NCBI GenBank assembly: GCA_002491195.1
Contig: DKVL01000105.1
Location: forward strand, 1 to 12,136
DNA length: 12,136 bases
DNA from: Lachnospiraceae bacterium UBA7179
GTDB lineage: Bacteria > Bacillota > Clostridia > Lachnospirales > Lachnospiraceae
Direction of reading: 5' to 3'
Shown: in pieces, positions 6,119 to 12,136 of the stretch
How positions within the stretch are numbered: the first letter of the stretch is position 1
Layout: each line of letters opens with the position of its first letter
Made by a program: the position numbers and the translations under genes
Notes under the pieces: model-generated
The model's input: the letters and a program-made list of their open reading frames with translations, nothing else
Databases searched by the model: none
What the model was told of the DNA's origin: nothing

Positions 6119-7312
6119 TCACCAAAAAGCAGATACCGGCTCCCGTGCATAAGTGTATGTGTCACTAGCCCAAACCGGTTCGTGATTTTCTTTGTAAGCA
6201 ACCAGGTTTCCATCATCCTGCATAATCAGTACTGCGGCACCCTCACGCTTTGTATCCCATCTCATGCTGGTTCCCTCGAGGCGGATCAGACCTTTTGTGT
6301 CGAACAGGATGCGCCCTCTTCCTTCTGCAGCCCATGTCCCCGAAGACCAGAGCGGTCTCTCTGAATTGTAAACAACAAAATTATTATCCGCCTGCATGAT
6401 CGCCGCAAACCGCTTATTGCTGCTGAGAAGGCACTCATTATGATTCAGGATCTCACCTGCCAGAAGTCTGTCCCCCCTGCTGGTGCATCCATTGACATAT
6501 TTTGTGGTCAGCAGCCTGGACTGCATCTCATTTTTGACTTCATTGAGATATGCGATGGTTTCCTTGATGACGCGGATACTGTCATTGGAAAATTCTGCAA
6601 CCGCGTCAATCTGCCTGTTGGCTGACTCGATCATCCGCAGTATTACCATCTCATTGCGCAACTGATTGATCTGCTCTGTGATGCGGGATATTTCGCCGTT
6701 GACAGCCATAATCTCATTTGCCAGCTTTCCGGACGATTCCTTGTTCTTCGCCTGTTGTCTGCAGATCTCCTGCATCCTGCTGTTCAGTTCGCCAATGCGC
6801 TGTTCCATATGTGAGATATTATTCTGAATCTGCCGCACACGCACTTTATACTGGTTATCTTCTTCCGACCACTTGATGCCCGTACCAATGTTTGCAAATG
6901 GAATCCAGCAGGTAGCCCACCATACTTTTTCCCAATATTCCTTGTCCTTCTTCCGCTTCTCCTGCTCCTTTGCCAGATTGCTGATCTCCTGTTTGCTTTT
7001 GGAGATTTCAATCTGCATATCTGATATCCCAGCGGCGATCTTCACACGCTCCGCATCCAGATCCGACAGAAGCCTTTTGTCATTCTGACATTTTTCGTAA
7101 AGATCTGCTCTTTTATCCAGACACTTTTTTTGGAAATTGTTATTATCCTCTATCTGCTGTTCACAGAGCACTATGTACTTCTGCGCCTGTCTGCTTATTT
7201 CCTGTGTCATTTCCTTCAGTCTTTTTACCGATTCCGCATCGTTTCCGCGCATCGCAACAGCATCGCGGTACTTTTGCTGACTTTCACTCAAAAATTCTTC
7301 TATGTATCCCAT
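6119..7312 (-). CDS. Coiled-coil protein with central hydrophobic segment and C-terminal bulb-type lectin domain
   Basis: The protein has 397 residues and no signal peptide. Residues 1-125 and 152-268 are long charged helices of coiled-coil type, separated by one hydrophobic, aromatic segment (126-146, YWEKVWWATCWIPFANIGTGI). Residues about 275-390 are a bulb-type (monocot mannose-binding, B-lectin) domain. Two of the three QxDxNxVxY sugar-binding motifs are clear, QADNNFVVY (307-315) and QDDGNLVAY (365-373), each followed by the family's W-S-S or W-A-S-D turn. A third repeat (337-346, FDTKGLIRLE) is degenerate. A helical bundle with a single hydrophobic element is reminiscent of ClyA/Cry6Aa/XaxA alpha-pore-forming toxins, which also lack signal peptides. 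A lectin tail would supply glycan targeting. The lectin call is secure; the toxin call is inference. The gene begins 20 bp after the 577-residue partner and reads with it as an operon. Confidence 0.9.
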   Translation of the reverse strand: MGYIEEFLSESQQKYRDAVAMRGNDAESVKRLKEMTQEISRQAQKYIVLCEQQIEDNNNFQKKCLDKRADLYEKCQNDKRLLSDLDAERVKIAAGISDMQIEISKSKQEISNLAKEQEKRKKDKEYWEKVWWATCWIPFANIGTGIKWSEEDNQYKVRVRQIQNNISHMEQRIGELNSRMQEICRQQAKNKESSGKLANEIMAVNGEISRITEQINQLRNEMVILRMIESANRQIDAVAEFSNDSIRVIKETIAYLNEVKNEMQSRLLTTKYVNGCTSRGDRLLAGEILNHNECLLSSNKRFAAIMQADNNFVVYNSERPLWSSGTWAAEGRGRILFDTKGLIRLEGTSMRWDTKREGAAVLIMQDDGNLVAYKENHEPVWASDTYTYAREPVSAFW

Positions 7313-7332
7313 TGCGAACTACCTTTCACCGA

Positions 7333-9066
7333 TTAAACTTCATCCGCCTCGCTGCGCAGCTTATCCTTCAGTTTTCCTGCCAGCTGCGATGCGAGCTGCC
7401 ACTGCTTTTTCCGGTCTTCACTGATACTCTGCTCAAAGCTCTCATTCAGACGTTTCGCCACATGCGCAAGCGATTCGAGATACTGTGTAAAGATCACATG
7501 CAGACTCTGCCATTTTGCGACAGTCTCAATATATGGCTTGACAAACAGTCTGGTCTTGAAATACCCTGCACTCCTTTCCGCCTCTTTCCCATCCTGGGAC
7601 TGGATCATTTTGCTAAGGCGTTCATCCGATGCAAGTCCATCGCAGAATGTCGATATATTCATCCAGAATAACCGAATTTCCTGGATATATGCGAGAACCC
7701 TGCGCAGACACCCGATCGCTATGACCAGCGACTTCACGGCGCTTTCCAGAGCATTTTCATCCATCACGGCATTCTGCATCTTCGCCGTCTGTTCCGCCAG
7801 CTTCATGGTATTTTCACGCTCCATCTCCCTGAGCTTGTCCTTTTTCTTCCGGATCACCTCCATGCGTTCCGCCAGGGAATCCGCTTTAGACTGCATCTCC
7901 TTTGCCGCATCATGAATCTGATCTGAGATCCCATCAACCGCCACACCGAGCCCTTCCAGCGTGCTGGCCAGCGTTTTCTCCTCTCCGGCCAGGCTTTTCA
8001 ACTCGTTTTCCAATCTGCCTTTTTCCTCAACCTGATGCTGTTTTTCCTCCCGAAGCTCGTCGCCTGTCTTATCCATATCCGGATTCTCTGCATCCGCTTC
8101 CTTATGATTGCTGCCATCTTTATACAATTCCCCGTCAAGAATTTTGTCAATAGCTTCGATCCTGTCCTGAACCTTTTTGAGACTTGATTTGATCTGTTCC
8201 TGATCCCTGATATTCTGCGCATAATCTTCTTTTGCCTTCTGCTCAGCACTTGATTCACCCTCGACAGACTCTTTTGCTTCCCTGCGGTCAGCCTCAGAAT
8301 CCTTTGACCGAAACACGCCGGTAATTCCTCCAAACAGGCTGCCCAGCCCGCCTATGACCAAAGAGGCGATCTGCATCCCGTTTGCCCATTTCTCCTGATC
8401 CATTTCCCGTTTTTCAAGCTTTTTGTACTCTGCCTCAAATTCCTCGATATCATTCTGGATATCCTGTTTGATTTGATTCAACGCTTTTGTGGATGCCTCT
8501 AATTCGACAATGAGCGCTTTCGTCTCACTTCTCTTTTTCTCATCCGCAGCCCGCTCGTCCATCACGGCTTTCAGGATGTCATTGGTACTATCAGACAATT
8601 TTTCAAAAACACGGACAAGTTCATCCGATTTCTTAACCATTTTCTGTGCTACACTTTTGACATCTGACAGCATCTCAATCCCTGCGGCCGTCTCACCGTA
8701 GTAAAGATTCCCATATGCTATAATATAGCTGTCCACGACCGTTGCCGTGGCTTCCTTAAACGCGAGCGCAGCCGCGTTGCTTTTGATCACGGCATCCGAA
8801 AACTGTTTGTTGAGCTCCTGTACCTGTGACTGGACTGGAAACCCGTCCACTGCGTTAAAAGTGATCTGGAGCAGATCGACACAGTCTTCAAGATTTGCAA
8901 GCATCTTGTCAAGGTTGATCTCTCCTAACACATCCCTGCGGCTGTTCTGAACCAGAATACTGTCCTCAGGCGGCGGCTCCAGCAAAGTCAGTTTCTCAGA
9001 TTCTCCTGCATCCGAAATAATAACTTCCACTGTGTCATCAATTGGAATAACTTTGTAATCAGACAT
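7333..9066 (-). CDS. Large coiled-coil protein with Gly-rich hydrophobic segment; alpha-pore-forming-toxin-like candidate
   Basis: The protein has 577 residues with no signal peptide. After an acidic N-terminus (1-45) it is almost entirely helical: helices about 50-225, a single apolar Gly-rich segment (233-252, IASLVIGGLGSLFGGITGVF), highly charged heptad-type helices (260-430) with a polar acidic stretch near 318-335, and a less charged C-terminal bundle (437-545) containing LRRVLAYIQEIRLFWMNIS (454-472) and VAKWQSLHVIFTQYLESL (516-533). Long amphipathic helices around one hydrophobic hairpin, with an FW-containing C-terminal helix, are the general plan of ClyA/Cry6Aa/HBL-type toxins. That family call is inference from architecture. 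Alternatives are a phage- or cytoskeleton-type structural coiled coil. Start: ATG with GAGAGGA upstream and a TATAAT promoter about 80 bp away. It is the first gene of the cassette and directly precedes the lectin-tailed protein. Confidence 0.9.
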   Translation of the reverse strand: MSDYKVIPIDDTVEVIISDAGESEKLTLLEPPPEDSILVQNSRRDVLGEINLDKMLANLEDCVDLLQITFNAVDGFPVQSQVQELNKQFSDAVIKSNAAALAFKEATATVVDSYIIAYGNLYYGETAAGIEMLSDVKSVAQKMVKKSDELVRVFEKLSDSTNDILKAVMDERAADEKKRSETKALIVELEASTKALNQIKQDIQNDIEEFEAEYKKLEKREMDQEKWANGMQIASLVIGGLGSLFGGITGVFRSKDSEADRREAKESVEGESSAEQKAKEDYAQNIRDQEQIKSSLKKVQDRIEAIDKILDGELYKDGSNHKEADAENPDMDKTGDELREEKQHQVEEKGRLENELKSLAGEEKTLASTLEGLGVAVDGISDQIHDAAKEMQSKADSLAERMEVIRKKKDKLREMERENTMKLAEQTAKMQNAVMDENALESAVKSLVIAIGCLRRVLAYIQEIRLFWMNISTFCDGLASDERLSKMIQSQDGKEAERSAGYFKTRLFVKPYIETVAKWQSLHVIFTQYLESLAHVAKRLNESFEQSISEDRKKQWQLASQLAGKLKDKLRSEADEV

Positions 9067-9146
9067 TTCTTTTTCCTCTCTTTCCTTATGTTTCTGTTAT
9101 GATATTGTAATAGTAGCAGATGACCATTGCTTTTGCTATGAACCTC

Positions 9147-9175
9147 ATTATAGACTTCCTGCTGTCGAAAAAAAC
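9147..9175 (-). promoter_or_regulatory. Promoter of the four-gene accessory cassette
   Basis: On the minus strand a perfect TATAAT (9147-9152) lies about 80 bp upstream of the 577-residue protein's start. The -35 position (GTTTTT or TTTTTT with 16-17 nt spacing) is poor, as is usual for promoters that need an activator. Both genes just upstream encode DNA-binding proteins, so activation by one of them is plausible. No LytTR direct repeat was identified with confidence. Confidence 0.55.
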
Positions 9176-9179
9176 GAAA

Positions 9180-9941
9180 TTAATTATCACGATTCTTTTT
9201 TTCTCTTGTCATCAATAGCGGCAGTCCAAGATCAAAAAGGACATCATTGATCCTGGCAACTGCATTGCGGTAATCGCCTGTAGCCTCTATCTGTTTTAAT
9301 AACGTTTCAACAATCATATCCCATGCAATCGAATCAGACAGGGCGTACCCTGCCTTTGACAATAACTGCTTTATTTCCTCCAAGCCCAGTTCCAGCGCTG
9401 CCGCGATCGCGATCAGGGATTGTTTGGTTGGTATTCTTCCATGTTTGATGTACTGAAACATGCGCTCACTGATCTGCGCATGTTCATATATTTTTTTAAT
9501 CTGGGTTTTGTTTTCGATCAGACTGATCAGATATTCCTGAAAATGTGCATCCGCTTGCATAGATAGTCCCGCTTTGTTGGCAAGACGCTCTTCCCCATCC
9601 GTGTCAATACGAAATTCCCGGGCAACCGCCCGTATCACTTTGTATTTAAAATTTTTCGTCTGTGTGCTATATGGGTGTTTTTCCCAATAGTAAAGGTACT
9701 CCTTACGAAGCCCTATTTTCTGGTAGACATCCTCCATACTCCTGATGTGGTTCTCTCTCTGGTAGTGTCTTGCCAGTCTGCGCAATGCTGCGGCAAAACT
9801 TTCCTTTGGAATTAAGTTATGTTGTTTCATCCATTGCGCAATAGCTGCATTGTTTTCCATCTCCTTATGCCCCTCCTTGTTTCTTATCCATTTGGTTGTA
9901 ACATTTGGTTTCATCACTTTAATAGGCGAACAGACTGCCAT
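9180..9941 (-). CDS. Regulator with two tandem HTH-like repeats (XRE-type)
   Basis: The protein has 253 residues and is cytosolic. Residues 149-201 (IKKIYEHAQISERMFQYIKHGRIPTK... through LLSKAGYALS) look like a Cro/CI-type helix-turn-helix with the common clostridial KAGYALS ending. Residues 70-127 repeat the plan: VYQKIGLRKEYLYYWEKHPYSTQTKNF..., then ANKAGLSM. Aligned landmarks are VYQK/IYEH, the tyrosine before the turn, PYSTQTK/RIPTKQS, and KAGLS/KAGYALS, which suggests an internal duplication. The C-terminus (203-245) is an additional helical extension. Start: ATG at 9941 with AAGGAG eight bases upstream. An internal ATG at residue 28 also has an AAGGAGG at about 11 nt, so the N-terminus is not certain. 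The gene lies between the LytTR gene (125 bp upstream) and the coiled-coil cassette (113 bp downstream), and is probably its regulator. Confidence 0.82.
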   Translation of the reverse strand: MAVCSPIKVMKPNVTTKWIRNKEGHKEMENNAAIAQWMKQHNLIPKESFAAALRRLARHYQRENHIRSMEDVYQKIGLRKEYLYYWEKHPYSTQTKNFKYKVIRAVAREFRIDTDGEERLANKAGLSMQADAHFQEYLISLIENKTQIKKIYEHAQISERMFQYIKHGRIPTKQSLIAIAAALELGLEEIKQLLSKAGYALSDSIAWDMIVETLLKQIEATGDYRNAVARINDVLFDLGLPLLMTREKKNRDN

Positions 9942-10066
9942 GGGTACTGCTCCTTGCTGATTGACAGGTACAATTGCCCTCGTTCCATGCTGTTGATTAT
10001 CGGATATTTTCCCCTATGAGTGCCCTTGTGATTTTTATCCTTTACTCATCTCTTTTGCTCCGCTTT

Positions 10067-10786
10067 CTATACAAACTCCCGCATCCTGTTTCTGATTCGT
10101 TTGGCACATGCATTGGAATAATTACAACTGATCTCGTCATTAAAGTACAGACACCTGCTTTCTCTGTCGATCCTCTTAATCAGCGACAGATTCGCAATGG
10201 TAGATGCATGTACAATCTCAAACCTGCTGTCCAGCTGTCCAATCAAGTCCTTGATGTTTGCCCGCAACCGTTCTGTCCCTTTCTTATGTCGGACTGTACA
10301 GCAATGCGTAGCCTTGATTGTCTCAATATAATAAATATCCTCATAGACAATCATCCTGTCCATGTTATAGTGTAGTATGAGGACTCCTTTACAGAGCGTC
10401 CTCATCTTGGCCGCTATCGTTTTCAAGATATCTTTCAATTGTTCCTTCCACGCCCATTGGAAATTGATAATCCCATTGAGCATCCCAATGCTGTTCACCA
10501 GATTATGAATCCTGATACCATTATCGGTGAGAAGCACCAGATTGCATGCAGGAAAGCTATTCATAATCGTTTCCAGCAGAATACTCGCCGCAGAAAAAGA
10601 CTCCTTCTGTACGTCCACAAAAAACAGATAACCATTGTGCTGCGGCAGCAGATTGATCTGCTCATATTTCATAACCTGACCATACAGACTCAGGCACTTG
10701 ATTCTTTCTCTGTATAGGATCTGATCGATTGCCGGTATGAATTCTTTATTCAGTTCCGCCGTCTTTGAGACTACCACAATCTCCAT
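10067..10786 (-). CDS. LytTR-family DNA-binding regulator with degenerate receiver-like domain
   Basis: The product has 239 residues from the ATG at 10786, chosen for GAAGGG six bases upstream. A longer frame starts at 10855 without a good ribosome binding site. Residues about 134-234 form a LytTR domain: VLILHYNMDRMIVYEDIYYIETIKATHCCTVRH... with the conserved pattern of a predicted strand, IYYIE, a basic AxIKDLIGQL helix, F-x-HASTIANLSLIKRI and a final YFND hairpin. The N-terminal half (1-125) has the length and strand pattern of a response-regulator receiver (MEIVVVS; LFFVDV with D58; NLVLLTDN), but the acidic pair after strand 1 and the usual lysine near INF (107-109) are not visible, so control by phosphorylation is doubtful. 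No sensor kinase is in the window. LytTR proteins usually bind direct repeats upstream of virulence, bacteriocin or exoprotein genes; the flanking genes here would fit. The 7-residue C-terminal tail is short. Confidence 0.88.
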   Translation of the reverse strand: MEIVVVSKTAELNKEFIPAIDQILYRERIKCLSLYGQVMKYEQINLLPQHNGYLFFVDVQKESFSAASILLETIMNSFPACNLVLLTDNGIRIHNLVNSIGMLNGIINFQWAWKEQLKDILKTIAAKMRTLCKGVLILHYNMDRMIVYEDIYYIETIKATHCCTVRHKKGTERLRANIKDLIGQLDSRFEIVHASTIANLSLIKRIDRESRCLYFNDEISCNYSNACAKRIRNRMREFV

Positions 10787-10922
10787 CTCGTACCCTTCTT
10801 TCGCTTCTTTCCTATAAAATATCAATTCTCTCATCGCTATGCCGAATCTTGTCATATATTGCCGTTTTTTTGTCCTAAATGTGACAAATCGTCAGATGAA
10901 TGATGGATGGGAATCGAAACAA

Positions 10923-10956
10923 GGTACTGTTATTGGCAGCATCTCACAACAGTGCC
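10923..10956. repeat. Imperfect inverted repeat upstream of the LytTR gene
   Basis: Arms GGTACTGTT (10923-10931) and AACAGTGCC (10948-10956) match at 8 of 9 positions, with 16 bp between centres free. The AACAGT/ACTGTT cores would face one side of the helix and could be an operator, possibly for autoregulation. No direct evidence. Confidence 0.35.
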
Positions 10957-10977
10957 AGAGCGTATGGAAAAAATACA

Positions 10978-11035
10978 TAAAAAAACAGGTGTACCGAATA
11001 AACTGTATATACTATAACAGATTATTCGGCACACC
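10978..11035 (-). terminator. Intrinsic terminator of the LysM-TNT gene
   Basis: Minus-strand stem of 14 bp (plus positions 10988-11001 and 11022-11035) with one G-U wobble, continued by an inner CTGT/ACAG stem, then TGTTTTTTTATG. The wobble pairs only in the minus-strand RNA (A-C mismatch on the other), so the element serves the LysM-TNT transcript, 42 nt after its stop codon. Confidence 0.9.
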
Positions 11036-11077
11036 CTATCATGCCAGAGACCCGATCGCAGTGATCGCTTGCGTCCG

Positions 11078-11971
11078 TTAATAAATCTCCTGTAAGATAC
11101 CAAGCTTGCACAGGATTTCTATACTTAGCGGAAATTCATACTGTATCCCTCCGCCGCTATGTCCAAATGCCGGCGCCACTTCTCCTCTGTAAACCACCAT
11201 GTTGTGAATATCACCCTGATAATATTGATCAACCATATGATCGATCCAGGCAGCCGTTGCCGCATCCTGGCTCCTGCATGCATCCACATACTCTTCAAGC
11301 CGTGAAATATCACCGGTTACCCGATACTGATGATAGCTGGATTGGTCTTCTACATAAGGCAGGGAACGCTCCTCGTAGCTGTATGGACCGCTCGCGCCCA
11401 TCGGACTGGTATATCTGCCTTCCGGCAACCCATACCGATCAAGCATTTCATCCACTTGCGGTACATAGACCGTTTTGACAGCGTTGCCCTGTGCATCCAA
11501 CGTATAGCCATTCTCCGGTGCCTGGCTCCAATCGATTGCACCTTCCTGTGTCAGCACATCATCACTTGCCGGAACCGAAAGTCCATCCGGCCATGTCCCC
11601 TGTGTCAAAAAATTTTTCGCTGCTTCTTCTTCTACCTTTTTTGTAGATGCCATATACTTTAACAGCATTGATACACTGCATTCCGATTGCTCCACCAGCT
11701 GGCTGCTGTCTGCGGAAAGTATCAGTTCCTGCCCTGCATAAATCACATCGGGATCCTGGATCCTATTCTGATTGATTGTATAGAGAACATCCCACCAATC
11801 CCCGGAACCATACTGTTCCTGCGCAATTTTCTTAAGCGTATCCCCGCTTTCCACGGTATAGGTTCTTTCTACCGCCAGTGCCGTATCCGCACCTATGCAT
11901 CCTGCCATCACAACTGCGGAAAGCATCATTCCTGACACTCTTGTCACAATTTTTCCCCATGTGTTTCCCAT
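11078..11971 (-). CDS. Secreted LysM protein with C-terminal TNT-type NAD+ glycohydrolase domain
   Basis: The protein has 297 residues. A signal peptide (basic K7/R11, apolar core 13-24) could be cut after ALA (31-33), or after MAG before C25 as a lipoprotein. A LysM domain (37-85, YTVESGDTLKKIAQEQYG...IYAGQELIL) should bind peptidoglycan. After a linker, residues 176-297 match TNT: LDRYGLPEGRYTSPMG (177-192), ERSLPY (201-206), SYHQYRV (212-218), then VYRGEVAPAFGHSGGGIQY (260-278) and a final LGIL. R179, Y187 and H214 keep the exact spacing of R757, Y765 and H792 of M. tuberculosis CpnT/TNT (numbers from memory), and Q277 in GGGxQ corresponds to Q822 after an extra insertion of about 33 residues (219-255). 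TNT hydrolyses NAD+. Start: ATG with GGAGG nine bases upstream. The gene is monocistronic, with its own terminator, and no recognisable immunity gene is beside it in the window. Confidence 0.9.
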   Translation of the reverse strand: MGNTWGKIVTRVSGMMLSAVVMAGCIGADTALAVERTYTVESGDTLKKIAQEQYGSGDWWDVLYTINQNRIQDPDVIYAGQELILSADSSQLVEQSECSVSMLLKYMASTKKVEEEAAKNFLTQGTWPDGLSVPASDDVLTQEGAIDWSQAPENGYTLDAQGNAVKTVYVPQVDEMLDRYGLPEGRYTSPMGASGPYSYEERSLPYVEDQSSYHQYRVTGDISRLEEYVDACRSQDAATAAWIDHMVDQYYQGDIHNMVVYRGEVAPAFGHSGGGIQYEFPLSIEILCKLGILQEIY

Positions 11972-11999
11972 AATGATTTTCCTCCATTTCTTATATTTG

Positions 12000-12040
12000 T
12001 TCTCAGAAGTTCCTGGCCCTGTCGCTGTACATTCTGAGAA
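12000..12040 (-). promoter_or_regulatory. Leader hairpin of the LysM-TNT gene
   Basis: Perfect 9-bp arms TTCTCAGAA (12000-12008) and TTCTGAGAA (12032-12040), with a 23-nt GC-richer loop, lie between the candidate -10 and the ribosome binding site. It would form in the 5' untranslated RNA about 29 nt before the start codon. No U-run follows, so it is not a terminator. It could stabilise the mRNA or tune translation. Confidence 0.5.
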
Positions 12041-12046
12041 TCCTAT

Positions 12047-12074
12047 ATTGTATCGATACTATATCATATGAAAA
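12047..12074 (-). promoter_or_regulatory. Candidate promoter of the LysM-TNT gene
   Basis: On the minus strand TACAAT (12047-12052) is preceded after 16 nt by TTTTCA (12069-12074), a 4-of-6 match to each half of what is expected for -35 and a 5-of-6 -10. The perfect palindrome GTATCGATAC (12050-12059) overlaps the -10 and may be an operator. Confidence 0.4.
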
Positions 12075-12112
12075 AATACACACCGGGAAATCGGCATAGA
12101 TTGATGTCAGAG

Positions 12113-12126
12113 AGTAAGCGCTTAAT
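12113..12126. promoter_or_regulatory. Candidate cre-like (CcpA) box
   Basis: AGTAAGCGCTTAAT contains the 10-bp palindrome TAAGCGCTTA and matches most of the cre consensus TGWAANCGNTNWCA, with deviations at the outer positions. It lies roughly 60-70 bp upstream of the candidate LysM-TNT promoter start. Carbon control of the toxin gene would follow, but the site is at the window edge and could serve an upstream gene. Confidence 0.3.
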
Positions 12127-12136
12127 AAAATAGCGG

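Larger units (their letters stand above)
10787..11077. other. Non-coding region between the LysM-TNT and LytTR genes
   Basis: It contains the LysM-TNT terminator (10978-11035) and an imperfect inverted repeat (10923-10956). No convincing gene. A promoter for the LytTR gene must lie in it. CATTTA or TTGTCA words and TATATG near 10850-10890 exist, but with poor spacing, so no promoter is asserted. Confidence 0.5.

Noticed and set aside
7204..7671. 155-residue plus-strand open frame
   Set aside because: Antisense to the two coiled-coil genes, which have good starts and coherent heptad composition; no support for the plus strand.
9067..9179. LytTR direct-repeat binding site upstream of the TATAAT
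   Set aside because: CGACAGCAGG resembles one half-site loosely, but no second copy at the usual 12-bp spacing was found.
10787..10855. Longer start for the LytTR gene (262 residues)
   Set aside because: No ribosome binding site at 10855, and the extra residues are not receiver-like; the ATG at 10786 has GAAGGG and opens with a typical strand.
1..12136. tRNA or rRNA genes, transposase or integrase genes
   Set aside because: No cloverleaf with CCA-type arms, rRNA core sequence, or DDE or tyrosine-recombinase motif was seen on either strand.

Overview
The window looks like a chromosomal segment of a Firmicute of the Lachnospiraceae/Clostridia type. The support is a 703-residue type III glutamine synthetase, a TrmR/TrhP-type tRNA-modification pair, strong AGGAGG-like ribosome binding sites, a LytTR regulator and LysM secretion architecture. 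Assignment below family level would be a guess. Every convincing gene lies on the minus strand, so the biological order runs from high to low coordinates. Plus-strand open frames are shadows.

Layout in order of transcription. (1) 11971-11078 encodes an exported LysM protein whose C-terminal third carries the sequence signature of the tuberculosis necrotizing toxin (TNT) NAD+ glycohydrolase. It ends in a strong intrinsic terminator. (2) 10786-10067 encodes a LytTR DNA-binding protein with a degenerate receiver-like half, and 9941-9180 encodes a regulator made of two HTH-like repeats. (3) A perfect TATAAT -10 precedes a four-gene cassette (9066-5035). It encodes a 577-residue coiled-coil protein with one Gly-rich hydrophobic segment, a 397-residue coiled-coil protein with a hydrophobic segment and a C-terminal bulb-type lectin domain, a 237-residue Nudix-like protein, and a 92-residue stefin/cystatin-like protein. 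(4) 4901-2702 holds conserved housekeeping genes for 5-methoxyuridine formation at tRNA wobble position 34 (trmR, trhP). They are separated by a 289-bp non-coding stretch with a 30-bp direct repeat and a promoter-like sequence. (5) 2222-111 is glnN. It sits behind a 479-bp non-coding region containing three inverted repeats, one of which is a leader terminator overlapped by an alternative hairpin.

The most interesting part is 5035-11971. I infer a toxin-type accessory locus: a secreted NADase, two regulators, and a cytosolic (leaderless) pair resembling two-component alpha-helical pore-forming toxins of the ClyA/Cry6Aa/XaxA kind, one with a lectin tail, encoded with a cystatin-like and a Nudix-like protein. 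The domain calls for TNT, B-lectin, LytTR and the QxVxG cystatin motif are read directly from the sequence. The pore-forming and joint-function ideas are inference. The two ends of the window are non-coding: a nested inverted repeat at the left edge, and the 5' region of the LysM-TNT gene at the right edge.
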